Positions 54,293 to 63,613 of a stretch of DNA of 64,000 nucleotides are shown here, one piece after another; the first letter of the stretch is position 1; every line of letters starts with the position of its first letter. The stretch lies in NCBI GenBank assembly GCA_964458265.1, contig CAYWIF010000005.1, positions 1 through 64,000 of the forward strand, in the 5' to 3' direction. This stretch comes from JAGVSR01 sp964458265. GTDB taxonomy: Bacteria > Pseudomonadota > Alphaproteobacteria > Rhizobiales > Hyphomicrobiaceae. The notes under the pieces were generated by a model. It saw only the letters and a program-made list of their open reading frames with translations, did not search any database and had not been told where the DNA came from. The position numbers and the translations under genes are program-made.

Positions 54293-55888
54293 TCAAGCCG
54301 CCAGCGCTTGTTTCGCAGTCTGCACCCACTGCGTGATTGTCTCGATATCCGGCGCGTCCCCGTTGCGCAGAATTCTGCCACCCTCCGGCGTCGTGGCGAA
54401 CGACAACACAGCCGCCGAGAGAGCGACCGGATCGGCCCCGGCTAATTTGTCCGCCGTGTCATAACCGGCGCCCGCGATCAACTGAGCATGCGTTCCACGT
54501 AGGCCGGGCACGCGCAACACCAGCCGCGCTTCCGCCTTCCATTGTTCAATGAGGCCGGCGTCGTATCGTCCGCCGCCGAGCAGCGACGCGGCCGTATCCG
54601 GATCGGCGGCGAGAAAGTCCCTCACGCTGACGATTCCGCCGAGTGCCAAGCGCTCCGCGAGCCTCGGGCCAATGGAGGGCGCACGTTCCAATTCGTCCGC
54701 CTCCGTCAAATAGTAGCGCGGCGTCGCTTGCAGACGTGACAGCGAGCGCGACGGGTCGGGTTGGGAAGCCAGGATCGACCGATTGGAAACCTCTGGCTCG
54801 GCTATGGACTGAATGGATTTCAACACAGGCACGGAAGGTGTGGGTTGCGCAGTGACCTCAACCTGCTTGCCCGCGCCAGCGTTTGCAGCTGGCTTTAAGG
54901 CTGCGGTGCGCCTGCGCGCTGGTGGGGTTGCAGCAGGTGCCAAGCGCAGCGCTCGTTCCGCGTCCAATGCGGCCGCACGGGGTGCGAGGACTTCTTTCGC
55001 ATGCAGATCGCGCACCGCTCGGTCATCCTCGGGAAGCGACACCTCCACGCGCCCCGTCGCCATCAACTCGTCGTACATTGCCTGAACCTGCCGTCGTGTC
55101 TCGGCATCTGCAATCTTCTTGGTAACCCACTTCGCCGGAACCTTGAGCGTGGCGAGCACGCAGTCCGCGGTCAAGGAAACCTCAGGCGGTTCAACGGCCG
55201 CCTCCGAAATCGCCCGGTCGAGGACCAGCGCAAACCCCTTGGCGGCGTAGATCAGGAGCGCAGAGACTGCATCGCGGGCAATCGGAGAGAGACCCTCCGT
55301 AGGCTCACGCACACCCGTCTTGAGGTCGTAGTGCGCGATCAGTGTCTCATAATCGGGGTTTGATCGCTCGGCGCCTGCGATGACATGCGCTTGCAGCCAA
55401 TTGGCGCCCGCCGGCAACACCGGCGCCTCATCATGGTGCTGGGCTTCCCCGTGCGCGCGAAGAGCGTCGTAGGAACGATTGATGCTCCACTCGACTGCGC
55501 GATGCACACTGTTCTCGGCATCCGATTGCGCGGTGTGGAAGGGGTGGATCGGATCTGTGTAGTAATGACTGAGGACACCCGCTGCATAGACCGCGCGTTC
55601 AAAATCCCTGTCCTTCAGCGCTTCCAGAAGGTGTGCGTACCAGTTCGCGGCCTTCTCCGGCGCGCCGCCCCAGAAGTTGTCGCGCACGTGCAGCACGTGG
55701 TTTTTGAAATCCTTGAATTCGACGTCCGGAGCCTTTGAGCCGGTCAGATACACGTCGGCATGTTTCAGGAAAACGCGTCGCCACTGCTCGGCATCCGTAC
55801 GTGGCAGATATTGCAATGCGTCCAGCGCCAGTTTGTGGTGCGTGCCGTTTGCATGTGCCGCATAGATGATCGTGAAAAGCAAAGACAT
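54293..55888 (-). CDS. Zinc-dependent phospholipase C-like / DUF4332 fusion
   Basis: A 531-residue protein. Residues 1-190 have the histidine and aspartate pattern of the zinc-PLC/S1-nuclease fold: THHKLALDAL, KNHVLHVRDNFWGG, GVLSHYYTDPIHPFHTA and HRAVEW. A Pro/Ala-rich linker follows. Residues 395-530 form a helix-hairpin-helix DUF4332-type domain (EADELERAPSIGPRLAERL, GIVSVRDFLAADP). No classical signal peptide is evident. The combination occurs in Hyphomicrobiales but has no assigned role; nuclease or lipase activity is possible. Confidence 0.75.
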   Translation of the reverse strand: MSLLFTIIYAAHANGTHHKLALDALQYLPRTDAEQWRRVFLKHADVYLTGSKAPDVEFKDFKNHVLHVRDNFWGGAPEKAANWYAHLLEALKDRDFERAVYAAGVLSHYYTDPIHPFHTAQSDAENSVHRAVEWSINRSYDALRAHGEAQHHDEAPVLPAGANWLQAHVIAGAERSNPDYETLIAHYDLKTGVREPTEGLSPIARDAVSALLIYAAKGFALVLDRAISEAAVEPPEVSLTADCVLATLKVPAKWVTKKIADAETRRQVQAMYDELMATGRVEVSLPEDDRAVRDLHAKEVLAPRAAALDAERALRLAPAATPPARRRTAALKPAANAGAGKQVEVTAQPTPSVPVLKSIQSIAEPEVSNRSILASQPDPSRSLSRLQATPRYYLTEADELERAPSIGPRLAERLALGGIVSVRDFLAADPDTAASLLGGGRYDAGLIEQWKAEARLVLRVPGLRGTHAQLIAGAGYDTADKLAGADPVALSAAVLSFATTPEGGRILRNGDAPDIETITQWVQTAKQALAA

Positions 55889-56028
55889 CGCGCTGCCCCT
55901 GGGTTAGCCATGGCCCGAAGAATGGCCTGCTTCCATAGTCGGATAGCGTGAGTCGCGGACAGGTTCGTATTCCCACGCGGCTCGCGGCCGGGGATATGTC
56001 GGCTCAGAGGTGATGGCGTGGAAAGGCT

Positions 56029-57366
56029 CTACTCAGCCGCGCCGTTCAGCAGCACGTTCGCCGGCCTTTCCGGTGTCAGCGGCCAGCCGCCAATGTAGGG
56101 CTTGACTTCCACGGCGGTGCCGACTCGCCGCTTGCGTTCGACCGAGCGGATCATCTGCCGCAGTCGAGGTTGAATTTCCGTGCGCCAGCGCGTGCCGTTA
56201 AACACACCATAGTGCCCGACGCCCGGCTGCACGTAATGGAAGCGCTCGTCGTCCGGCACGTTGGTGCACAGAAGTTGCGCGGCCTCCGTCTGCCCCAGGC
56301 CGCAGATGTCGTCGCGCTCACCCTCGATGGTGATGAGCGCCGTCTTGCGGATCTTGGAGCAGTCGACGCGCTGCCCGCGATGCATCATGCGTCCGTCCGG
56401 CAGTGCGTGTTCCTGAAATACGGTATGCACTGTCTGCAAATAGAATTCTGCCGTCAAATCCATCACGGCCAGATATTCTTCGTAGAACTCCTGGTGGTTC
56501 TTGACGCTGTCGCAGTCGCCCTGGACCAGATTGTTGAACAGATCGACGTGAGCGTTCATGTGCCGCTCGAGGTTCATGGTCATGAAGCCTGTCAACTGCA
56601 TGAAGCCCGGATAGACGCGGCGCATGGCACCCGCGTGGGGCGGCGGAACGTAGGAGATGACATTGCTCTCGAACCACGCGATCGAACGCTTGCGCGCCAA
56701 CTCGTTTACGGCCGTCGGATTGCGGCGCGTGTCGATCGGACCGCCCATCAGCGTCAGTGAAGCGGGCTGCATCGCATCGTCATTGTCGGCCATGATCGCC
56801 GTGGCGGCGAGTGCGGGAACGGCTGGCTGACAAACCGCAATCAAGTGTGTGTTGGGACCAAGCGTGTGGATGAATGCAATCAAGTAGTCGATGAAGTCGT
56901 CGAGATCGAACCGGCCTTCGAACAATGGAACTTCGCGCGCGTCCGCCCAATCGGTCATGTAAACTTCGTGTTCGGGCAGCATGGCCGACACCGTACCGCG
57001 CAGTAGCGTCGCGTAGTGCCCGGACATCGGAGCGACGATAAGCACCTTGGGATCGTTCGGATCGCGCATACCTTCGCTGAAATGCCGCTTGAAGTGAACG
57101 AGATTGCAGAACGGCTTGGCACTGACGATTTCCTCGGTGACCGGGATCGTCAGTCCGTTGATGCGCGTTTCTTTCAAACCGAAGTGCGGCTTGCCGTAAC
57201 GTCGCGTCACATTCTCAAAAACTTCACAAGCCGCTGCTATCGACCGGTTAATCGGCGTTGCCGAGAAAGGGTTGAACGGACTTTCTACGCTGTACTTTAG
57301 CGCCTCCGCTCCGAAGCGGAGCGGGCCAACGATGGCGTGCGCAAGTTCGTAGGCGTAGTAGTGCAT
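56029..57366 (-). CDS. phaZ: Intracellular polyhydroxyalkanoate depolymerase
   Basis: A 445-residue protein with the PHB-depolymerase alpha/beta-hydrolase fold, beginning MHYYAYELAHAIVGPLR. It has LIVAPMSGHYATLLRGT, the catalytic cysteine in IAVCQPAVPALAA, a late acidic segment (IEGERDDI) and the final histidine in QPGVGHYGVFNG. The cysteine in the lipase-box position marks the intracellular PhaZ1 class. It mobilises PHB granules. ATG 57366 has AGGGGG upstream. It is not linked to other pha genes here. Confidence 0.93.
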   Translation of the reverse strand: MHYYAYELAHAIVGPLRFGAEALKYSVESPFNPFSATPINRSIAAACEVFENVTRRYGKPHFGLKETRINGLTIPVTEEIVSAKPFCNLVHFKRHFSEGMRDPNDPKVLIVAPMSGHYATLLRGTVSAMLPEHEVYMTDWADAREVPLFEGRFDLDDFIDYLIAFIHTLGPNTHLIAVCQPAVPALAATAIMADNDDAMQPASLTLMGGPIDTRRNPTAVNELARKRSIAWFESNVISYVPPPHAGAMRRVYPGFMQLTGFMTMNLERHMNAHVDLFNNLVQGDCDSVKNHQEFYEEYLAVMDLTAEFYLQTVHTVFQEHALPDGRMMHRGQRVDCSKIRKTALITIEGERDDICGLGQTEAAQLLCTNVPDDERFHYVQPGVGHYGVFNGTRWRTEIQPRLRQMIRSVERKRRVGTAVEVKPYIGGWPLTPERPANVLLNGAAE

Positions 57367-57566
57367 GGTGCTGGCCCCCTGCTTCTCTCCGCGCCGTTTT
57401 GTGCGTTGCGTTACCGCGCGGCACAATAAAGCCATTTTTTGCAGCGCCGAAGATTCTGCAAGTCTAAACGTAAAAAGCTTGTGATCGCCAGTGAATAACG
57501 CGTGTGGGCACTGCGCCATCATACTTAATGGCAACACCTGTTGCTCATTTTCCGGCCATGATGAAT

Positions 57567-59684
57567 TCAGCGTCCCTCACGCCACCACGCGAGCGTCAGC
57601 AGGGCGAGCAGGGCGGCGAGCGCCAACAGTCCGGTAAACAAGGGGAATATCTTCACGCCTCGGGTCATGAAGGCCTCGCGATCTTTGAGCGCCATCCACC
57701 CTGTTCCGGAAAACACCTTCGCAGTTGCGAGCATGCTGATGCGCGGAACACTGACAGTCTCCGGCTCAGCCGCTGTCGACTTGGCTCCGGCCCAGAACAC
57801 GCCTCCGCCGGACTGTGCCGCCATCGGCTGCATCGCCTTGTCGGAAGCCGTCACGTCGTTCATCTCGCGCGGGTCTTCCGTTCCGGCGTGCACAACAGCC
57901 GTCAACTGTCCTTCCGGTCCCTCGCTCGCGGCTTTGTAGAGGCCCGGCAGTTTCACGTCTGCGGTCCCGCGCCAAATCCCGGGTCCTGCGGGTTCCAGTT
58001 TGACGTCCGCGACGGACCCGTCGGCCGCAGTCAACTGCACTGGAGCAACCGTTTCACCCATCGAGTGCCGCTCGAGTGTAACCTTCAGCCCCTTTGCGGT
58101 CGCGATGAGCCGTTCCTCTTCGAGATCGGGTTCCTTCATCAGCCAATGCGACAGCCGCCGCAGCAGGTCGGAATGCGGACCGCCGCCCTCATACCCGCGC
58201 GCCCAAAGCCAGGCATGATCGGACGTCAGCAGTGCCACACGCCCCTTGCCGCGCTTTTCGAGAAGCAAAAGCGGGCTGTCCTGCGCGCCCGCCATCACGG
58301 CGGTCCCGCGATCGGGCTTCACCTCGGCTTGCCGGAACCAGCGCCCCCAGGTCGGCGGCTTCTCGCCGGTGCCGGCGCCCGGTAACGCGCGCGTAACCGG
58401 ATGCTTTGCACCGTCCGTGGTGATGGAAGCCTTGAATGGCTCCTCGAACACACGGCCTGTCGGACGCGCGGGAAGAACCGGCGCCAGCGGCGTCCGGTAC
58501 AGCGTCGTCGCGCCCGCGTAATCGTCGCCCGCCGCCACGAGCAGCGCACCGCCATGGTCTTCGACGTACCGGGCGATGTTGTCGTAGTAGCTGAGCTGAA
58601 GGATGCCGCGATGCTCGTAGCGATCGAAGATGATCAGATCGAAATCCTGTATTTTCTCCGAGAACAGCTCGCGTGTCGGAAATGCGATCAGCGACAGCTG
58701 ATTGATCGGCGTGCCGTCCTGCTTCTCCGGCGGCCGCAGGATGGTAAAGTGAACGAGATCAACCGACGCATCAGATTTAAGCAGGTTGCGCCACGTCCGC
58801 TCACCCGCGTGCGGCTCTCCCGAAACCAACAGCACGCGCAAGTTCTCCCGCACGCCTTCGGCGGCAATGACGGCCTTGTTGTTGATGGGTGTCAGCTCCC
58901 CCGGCGCGGTCTCGATTTCCGCTTCGAGAATATTCGTGCCAGCGTGTGGAAACTCCATGGGGATCGTAACCGGACGCCCAACTTCGATGCTGCGCGTTTC
59001 TTCGGGCTTTCCGTCGCGGCGGATCTTCATGGTGACGAGTTCGCCGGGCTTCGATTGCCGGCCGCTCTCGATCGCCTTGAGTTCGATATCGCGCGTTTGC
59101 CCAACGAGCCCATACTTCGGCGCTTTGACAATCTCGATCCGCCGGTCGAATTCGTCGGGTCTGCCTGTCAATAGAGTGTGGACCGGTGCGCTGAAGCCGA
59201 GCGCTTCGGCCTTTTTCGGCACGTCGTGAACTTGTCCGTCTGTAACGAAGATGACGCCCGCGACGCGGTCCGGCGGAATATCGCCAAGCGCGACGTTGAG
59301 ATCCGCAAACAGGTTGGTGCCCCGGCTGCCCGTCTCGCTCGGCCGCGCCGCCGTCACGTACTTCACGTCGAGATTGGGAATGGCGCCGAGTTTCGCTTCC
59401 AACTCCGCGCGGATCGCAGCCGACTGCTCGGGGCGCTTATCGAGAGATTGACTGGTGCTCTCGTCCAATACGACGAGCGCGATATTCGCCAGCCGTTCGC
59501 GGTCTTCCTGCCGCAACGTCGGATTGGCAAGCGCCGCGATCAACGCCGCCAGCGCCAGCGCGCGCAGGGCCGCTCCCCGGCTCCGCCGCAGCACAAGCAA
59601 AACGCACAGTACGGCCGCAATGGCCGCGGCTGCCCACAGCCAGGGCTCGGGAATGAGAGGTGCGAAATCGATCGACCAGTTCAT
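57567..59684 (-). CDS. Membrane protein with amidotransferase-like fold (BatA/VWA operon)
   Basis: A 705-residue protein with two N-terminal membrane helices (LWAAAAIAAVLCVLLVL; ALALAALIAALANP) and a large extracytoplasmic part. That part includes a class I glutamine-amidotransferase-like segment (LRVLLVSGEPHAGERTW, FDLIIFDRYEHRG, HGGALLVAAGDDYAG) that lacks an obvious catalytic cysteine, and one C-terminal helix (FPLFTGLLALAALLALLTL). It is probably a structural or sensing part of the system encoded upstream. Its start is ten bases from the stop of the BatA/DUF4159 gene. Confidence 0.8.
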   Translation of the reverse strand: MNWSIDFAPLIPEPWLWAAAAIAAVLCVLLVLRRSRGAALRALALAALIAALANPTLRQEDRERLANIALVVLDESTSQSLDKRPEQSAAIRAELEAKLGAIPNLDVKYVTAARPSETGSRGTNLFADLNVALGDIPPDRVAGVIFVTDGQVHDVPKKAEALGFSAPVHTLLTGRPDEFDRRIEIVKAPKYGLVGQTRDIELKAIESGRQSKPGELVTMKIRRDGKPEETRSIEVGRPVTIPMEFPHAGTNILEAEIETAPGELTPINNKAVIAAEGVRENLRVLLVSGEPHAGERTWRNLLKSDASVDLVHFTILRPPEKQDGTPINQLSLIAFPTRELFSEKIQDFDLIIFDRYEHRGILQLSYYDNIARYVEDHGGALLVAAGDDYAGATTLYRTPLAPVLPARPTGRVFEEPFKASITTDGAKHPVTRALPGAGTGEKPPTWGRWFRQAEVKPDRGTAVMAGAQDSPLLLLEKRGKGRVALLTSDHAWLWARGYEGGGPHSDLLRRLSHWLMKEPDLEEERLIATAKGLKVTLERHSMGETVAPVQLTAADGSVADVKLEPAGPGIWRGTADVKLPGLYKAASEGPEGQLTAVVHAGTEDPREMNDVTASDKAMQPMAAQSGGGVFWAGAKSTAAEPETVSVPRISMLATAKVFSGTGWMALKDREAFMTRGVKIFPLFTGLLALAALLALLTLAWWREGR

Positions 59685-59694
59685 GCGTGCGCCC

Positions 59695-62637
59695 TCACTG
59701 GCCAAGCCGTTCGAGCAGCGCCGGCACGTGCACCTGATCGGCTTTGTAGTTTCCCGTCAGCGCATGCATGACAATATTCACACCCGTGCGCAGCGCCATC
59801 TCGCGCTGCCGCTCGCCGCCGGGCACGACCGGATAAATCGGTGCACCACTTTCGTCGAGAGCCCAGGCGGACGCGAAATCGTTGGGCGTGATTAATATCG
59901 ACGAAACCCCGTCCGCCTGCCGCGCCCTCCGGTCGTCGCCCTCCGAACCGTCGTCGTTACGCTCCTGCGCCTCCACCCAGAGCTGACCGCCGTCCCAGCG
60001 TCCGGGGAACGACTGGAGCAGGTAGAACGATTTGGTCAGCACGTGATCAACAGGCACCGGTTCCAGCCGGGGAATATCGAGCCGCCCGATGAGCCGCTGT
60101 AGAGCGGGCCCGCGGTCCCCTGCCATCGCCATGCCGGTCGGGAGCCCGCTGCCATAGTCGCGGGTATCGAAAATGATCATGCCGCCCTGCTTCATGTAGG
60201 CGTCGATCTTGGCGAGTGTCTCCTCCGGCAATGCCTCCGCCGAGTCGAGCACCGGCCAGTAGAGCACGGGATAGAAAGCGATTTCGTCAGTCACGATATC
60301 GACGCCGCGCGGCTCGCCTGGCTCCACGGCCGTGCGGGCCCGCAAGACTTTCATCAGCCCCGAAATGCCCTGCCTGCTCACTTCATCGACGGTTGGATCG
60401 CCCGACAGCACGTAGCCGAATGTCACGTTCGAGGTCGCTTCGACCGACGGCTTATCGGCGGGTGAGATCTCAGCAGGCACAGTCACCGTCGGTTTGGTCG
60501 GGGCCGCGCGTCCTGGGAACGTAAACCGGCTGGGCAGGTCGAAATCCTGGGCGTCCGCCGGCGAAGGCGAAAAGGCAAGCGCCAAAAGCAAGGCCGCCGC
60601 CGGCTGAGCGGCCGGACGCATGAGTGTTTTCAATCCGCCCATCAGTATCATCACGGCGATGATATCTGCGAACAGGAGGGCAAGGGCCGCCAGAAGCAGC
60701 CCGGGCTTCAATGGTATCGTGCCTTCCTGCTCGTAGCCGAGACGCTGGGCGCCCGTCGGCGGCGCAGGCAGCGGCGCAAGCGTCGTCTGCGGTGTGACGG
60801 CATTGATCGCGCGCGGTGCCGCACCGGTACCGTAGAACCCTGGCGGATGATCGAGGCTCGCCTTCGTTTTGTCGGCGGCCGAGCGCTTGAGCGGCTGCGC
60901 GGTCGGCGGCGGTGGCTTCAAGGAGCCAAAGCCATCAAGGGTCTGCGACGGCGCCAGAGTTTCGGGCGCCGTTGCGTTGCTCGCGGACGAGTTGTCCGCC
61001 GTGGTGGTCCCCTCGCCATCTGCTGCCGGAGCCGCCGTCAACGTTCCCAGTTCTGTGATCCGGCGCAACATTTCCACAAACAGCCCAGACATCGGAAGGT
61101 TCGACCAGTCCGAGTTCGCCGTGACATGGAAAAGCACGAGATAGCCCTCGCCTTTCCGTGTGGCTGTCACGAGTGGTGTCCCGTCGCTGAGCCGCGCCCA
61201 CACCTTGATCTCGGGAGTGAGGAGTGCCGGATCGGCAAGCACCTGTCGCTTGATCGAAACGTCCGCCGGTATGGTGAGGCCGGAAAAGATGCTCTCCTCG
61301 TCGAATGCGGCCAGCGGTTGGGGCGTCGACCATGACAGCGCGCCGCCAAGCGATCTGCCGCCCGCCCGCAGTCCCACGGGCAGAAGATCGTCGCCGGCCT
61401 TCTCCAGTCGCGGACCCGCGAACCGCACCAGAACGCCGCCTTTCTCCACCCACGTTGCGACCTGCTCCGCCGCATCGCCCGCGATGGTTCCGATGTCCGC
61501 GAGCATCATCACACTCGCCCGGTCCTCGACAATCGTCCGGATACCGGAAACGAGATTCTTCTCCTTCGGCAGGATCAATTCGGAGAACGGCTGAACCGCG
61601 CGTTGAATATAATAGAGCGGGGCCAGCAAAGGCTGCGCCTGTTCCTGCGCCTCGCCGCTGATCAATCCCACGCGCTGCCACTGTGAGCGCTGATCGAGCA
61701 AGCTGACACTTCCTGCCGACCTCGACCCGGCAATTTCAAGCCGCGTCACCTGATTGCGCAGTTCGAGCGGCATCTCGATCGCGGCCGTCGTAGCGCTATC
61801 GCCTACACCGAATCTGAACGGCGCTTCGCCCAGTCTCTGCCCGCGCGCCGAAAAGGCATGAACGATCCCCTCGCGCGCTCCCCCGGACGCCCGCACGATC
61901 CGCGCCGTCAATTTTCCGTCTGCGCCAACGGACGCCGAAAGCCCGAGTGCTTCGCTGCCCGGCGTGACATCGATGATCGACAACCGCCCTTCGCCCATTG
62001 CGTCTGCCAGAGCAACACCGAAGGCGGCGCCCTTCCCGTTGTGATCGATCCCGTCCGATAGCCAGACGACGCTGGCCGACGCTGCCCCCGCTGTTGTCAA
62101 CGCCGACTTGAGAGCGGGAACGAGCCCGATGCGGTCGGGTGCGAATGGCTGTGGTTGCAGCGCTGCGGCCGTCGCCCGTGCATCGGCCGGAGCTTCCAGC
62201 TTTATGACCGGAGCTTTCGCCATGGCGGCCGTGCCGAATACTGCAACCGGACGGCTCTCGCCTTCGGCCTCGTCGATCAGCCGGTCGACCATCGCGAGCC
62301 GCTCATCCCAGGCACCGGCCGACGCCCAGCCGTTGTCGACTGCAAGCACGACCGGACCGGTTCCAGTTACCGGCGACTGAGCCTGCGGATTCAGCACCGG
62401 CTCGGCCAGCGCGAAGATGACCAGCGCCGCCGCCAGCAGCCGGATCAGCAGGAGCCACCATGGCGTCTTGGCAGGCGTCTTCTCCTTGTTCTCGATCCCG
62501 ACGAGAATGCGCGTCGGCGGAAACTCGATCTGCTGCGGCCGCGGTGGCACGGTGCGCAAGAGCCAGTAGATCAGCGGCAGCGCCGCGAGCGCCGTCAGGA
62601 GCCAGGGATTGAGGAATGCCAGCGCGGACAGACCCAT
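59695..62637 (-). CDS. BatA/VWA-type membrane protein with DUF4159 C-terminal domain
   Basis: A 980-residue protein. The N-terminal BatA-type region has two helices (LNPWLLTALAALPLIYWLL; WWLLLIRLLAAALVIFAL) and a VWA-like segment (VVLAVDNGWASAGAWDERL). A long middle part, a further helix pair near 640-680 and the C-terminal DUF4159 domain follow (FGYVLSGDPTVDEVSRQG, VLYWPVLDSAEALPEETL, GGMIIFDTRDYGSG). The ATG overlaps the DUF58 stop by one base (TAATG) with GGAGG upstream, so translation is coupled. Function is unknown. Confidence 0.85.
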   Translation of the reverse strand: MGLSALAFLNPWLLTALAALPLIYWLLRTVPPRPQQIEFPPTRILVGIENKEKTPAKTPWWLLLIRLLAAALVIFALAEPVLNPQAQSPVTGTGPVVLAVDNGWASAGAWDERLAMVDRLIDEAEGESRPVAVFGTAAMAKAPVIKLEAPADARATAAALQPQPFAPDRIGLVPALKSALTTAGAASASVVWLSDGIDHNGKGAAFGVALADAMGEGRLSIIDVTPGSEALGLSASVGADGKLTARIVRASGGAREGIVHAFSARGQRLGEAPFRFGVGDSATTAAIEMPLELRNQVTRLEIAGSRSAGSVSLLDQRSQWQRVGLISGEAQEQAQPLLAPLYYIQRAVQPFSELILPKEKNLVSGIRTIVEDRASVMMLADIGTIAGDAAEQVATWVEKGGVLVRFAGPRLEKAGDDLLPVGLRAGGRSLGGALSWSTPQPLAAFDEESIFSGLTIPADVSIKRQVLADPALLTPEIKVWARLSDGTPLVTATRKGEGYLVLFHVTANSDWSNLPMSGLFVEMLRRITELGTLTAAPAADGEGTTTADNSSASNATAPETLAPSQTLDGFGSLKPPPPTAQPLKRSAADKTKASLDHPPGFYGTGAAPRAINAVTPQTTLAPLPAPPTGAQRLGYEQEGTIPLKPGLLLAALALLFADIIAVMILMGGLKTLMRPAAQPAAALLLALAFSPSPADAQDFDLPSRFTFPGRAAPTKPTVTVPAEISPADKPSVEATSNVTFGYVLSGDPTVDEVSRQGISGLMKVLRARTAVEPGEPRGVDIVTDEIAFYPVLYWPVLDSAEALPEETLAKIDAYMKQGGMIIFDTRDYGSGLPTGMAMAGDRGPALQRLIGRLDIPRLEPVPVDHVLTKSFYLLQSFPGRWDGGQLWVEAQERNDDGSEGDDRRARQADGVSSILITPNDFASAWALDESGAPIYPVVPGGERQREMALRTGVNIVMHALTGNYKADQVHVPALLERLGQ

Positions 62638-63605
62638 TATACGGCCTCCGCATTGGTGGATGCTCGGTAGTTCGCGCCCATCTCGCCCGCGAGCCGCATG
62701 ACAAGCGTCAGGACCGGCTCGGTTGCCGGTCTGTCCGTGTGATGGACGAGAAACGACCACCCGAGGCGATGCGTAAACTCCTCCAACTGTGCCCGATGAT
62801 CGGCGAGGCGCTTTTGATACTCGCCCCGCAGCGATTCCACGCGATCGGCAAGGTAGCGCTCGCGGCCGGACGGGTTGGAGAATTCAGCGCGCCCGTCATA
62901 GGGTAGCGTTTCCTCCGCCGGATCGAGCACCTGCACCATGTGCCCCCGCGCGCCGAGTGCCGCGAGATCTTCGACACGTTCGCGGATCGCCGGTACCGGG
63001 GCCAGAAAATCACCAAACAGCAGTACTTCGGCATGCCGTGGAATTTGTTGCAACGGCGGGCGGCTCTTCGTGACGAGCGGCGTCGCAATATTGGCGATGA
63101 TAGCCTCGGCGAGGAGCGACGCGATCCTGCGGCTTCCGGAAGGCTGCGACATCGCCATGAGTCCCACGCGCTCACCACCCCGCATGAGGAGTTCCGCCGC
63201 TGCCAGCATGAGGACCACGGCGCGATCACGCTTCGTCACCGCCGACAGATGGCTCTTGAAATCCATCGATGCCGAGAGATCCGACCACATCCAAACGGTG
63301 TGCGCGGCTTCCCACTCGCGCTCCCGGACATAGACGTGATCGGACGAAGCCGAGCGCCGCCAGTCGATCAATTGCGCGCTGTCGGCCCGTTCATACGGAC
63401 GGAACTGCCAGAATGTTTCGCCGGGACCTGACCGGCGGCGGCCGTGAATGCCATGCGCGACAGTCTGCGAAATCCGCTTCGCGTCGATTAGCAGATCGGG
63501 AAGCCGGTCGGCAAGCGCGTGCGCGCTCTCCTGCAAACGGTCGAGCGAATGTGCTTCGCCGCCTGAAGATTTCGCCGCCGGCCACTGTTCCACCGTCGAT
63601 GCCAT
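62637..63605 (-). CDS. DUF58-domain protein
   Basis: A 322-residue protein with the DUF58 core (SGPGETFWQFRPYERADSAQ; IDWRRSASSDHVYVRERE) and a degenerate VWA-like part (WMWSDLSASMDFKS). DUF58 proteins occur next to MoxR ATPases and BatA-type proteins and are thought to be clients or adaptors in a chaperone-like assembly. ATG 63605 is nine bases before the stop of the MoxR gene on the upstream side, giving a tight operon. Confidence 0.88.
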   Translation of the reverse strand: MASTVEQWPAAKSSGGEAHSLDRLQESAHALADRLPDLLIDAKRISQTVAHGIHGRRRSGPGETFWQFRPYERADSAQLIDWRRSASSDHVYVREREWEAAHTVWMWSDLSASMDFKSHLSAVTKRDRAVVLMLAAAELLMRGGERVGLMAMSQPSGSRRIASLLAEAIIANIATPLVTKSRPPLQQIPRHAEVLLFGDFLAPVPAIRERVEDLAALGARGHMVQVLDPAEETLPYDGRAEFSNPSGRERYLADRVESLRGEYQKRLADHRAQLEEFTHRLGWSFLVHHTDRPATEPVLTLVMRLAGEMGANYRASTNAEAV

Positions 63606-63613
63606 GTGAGCCG

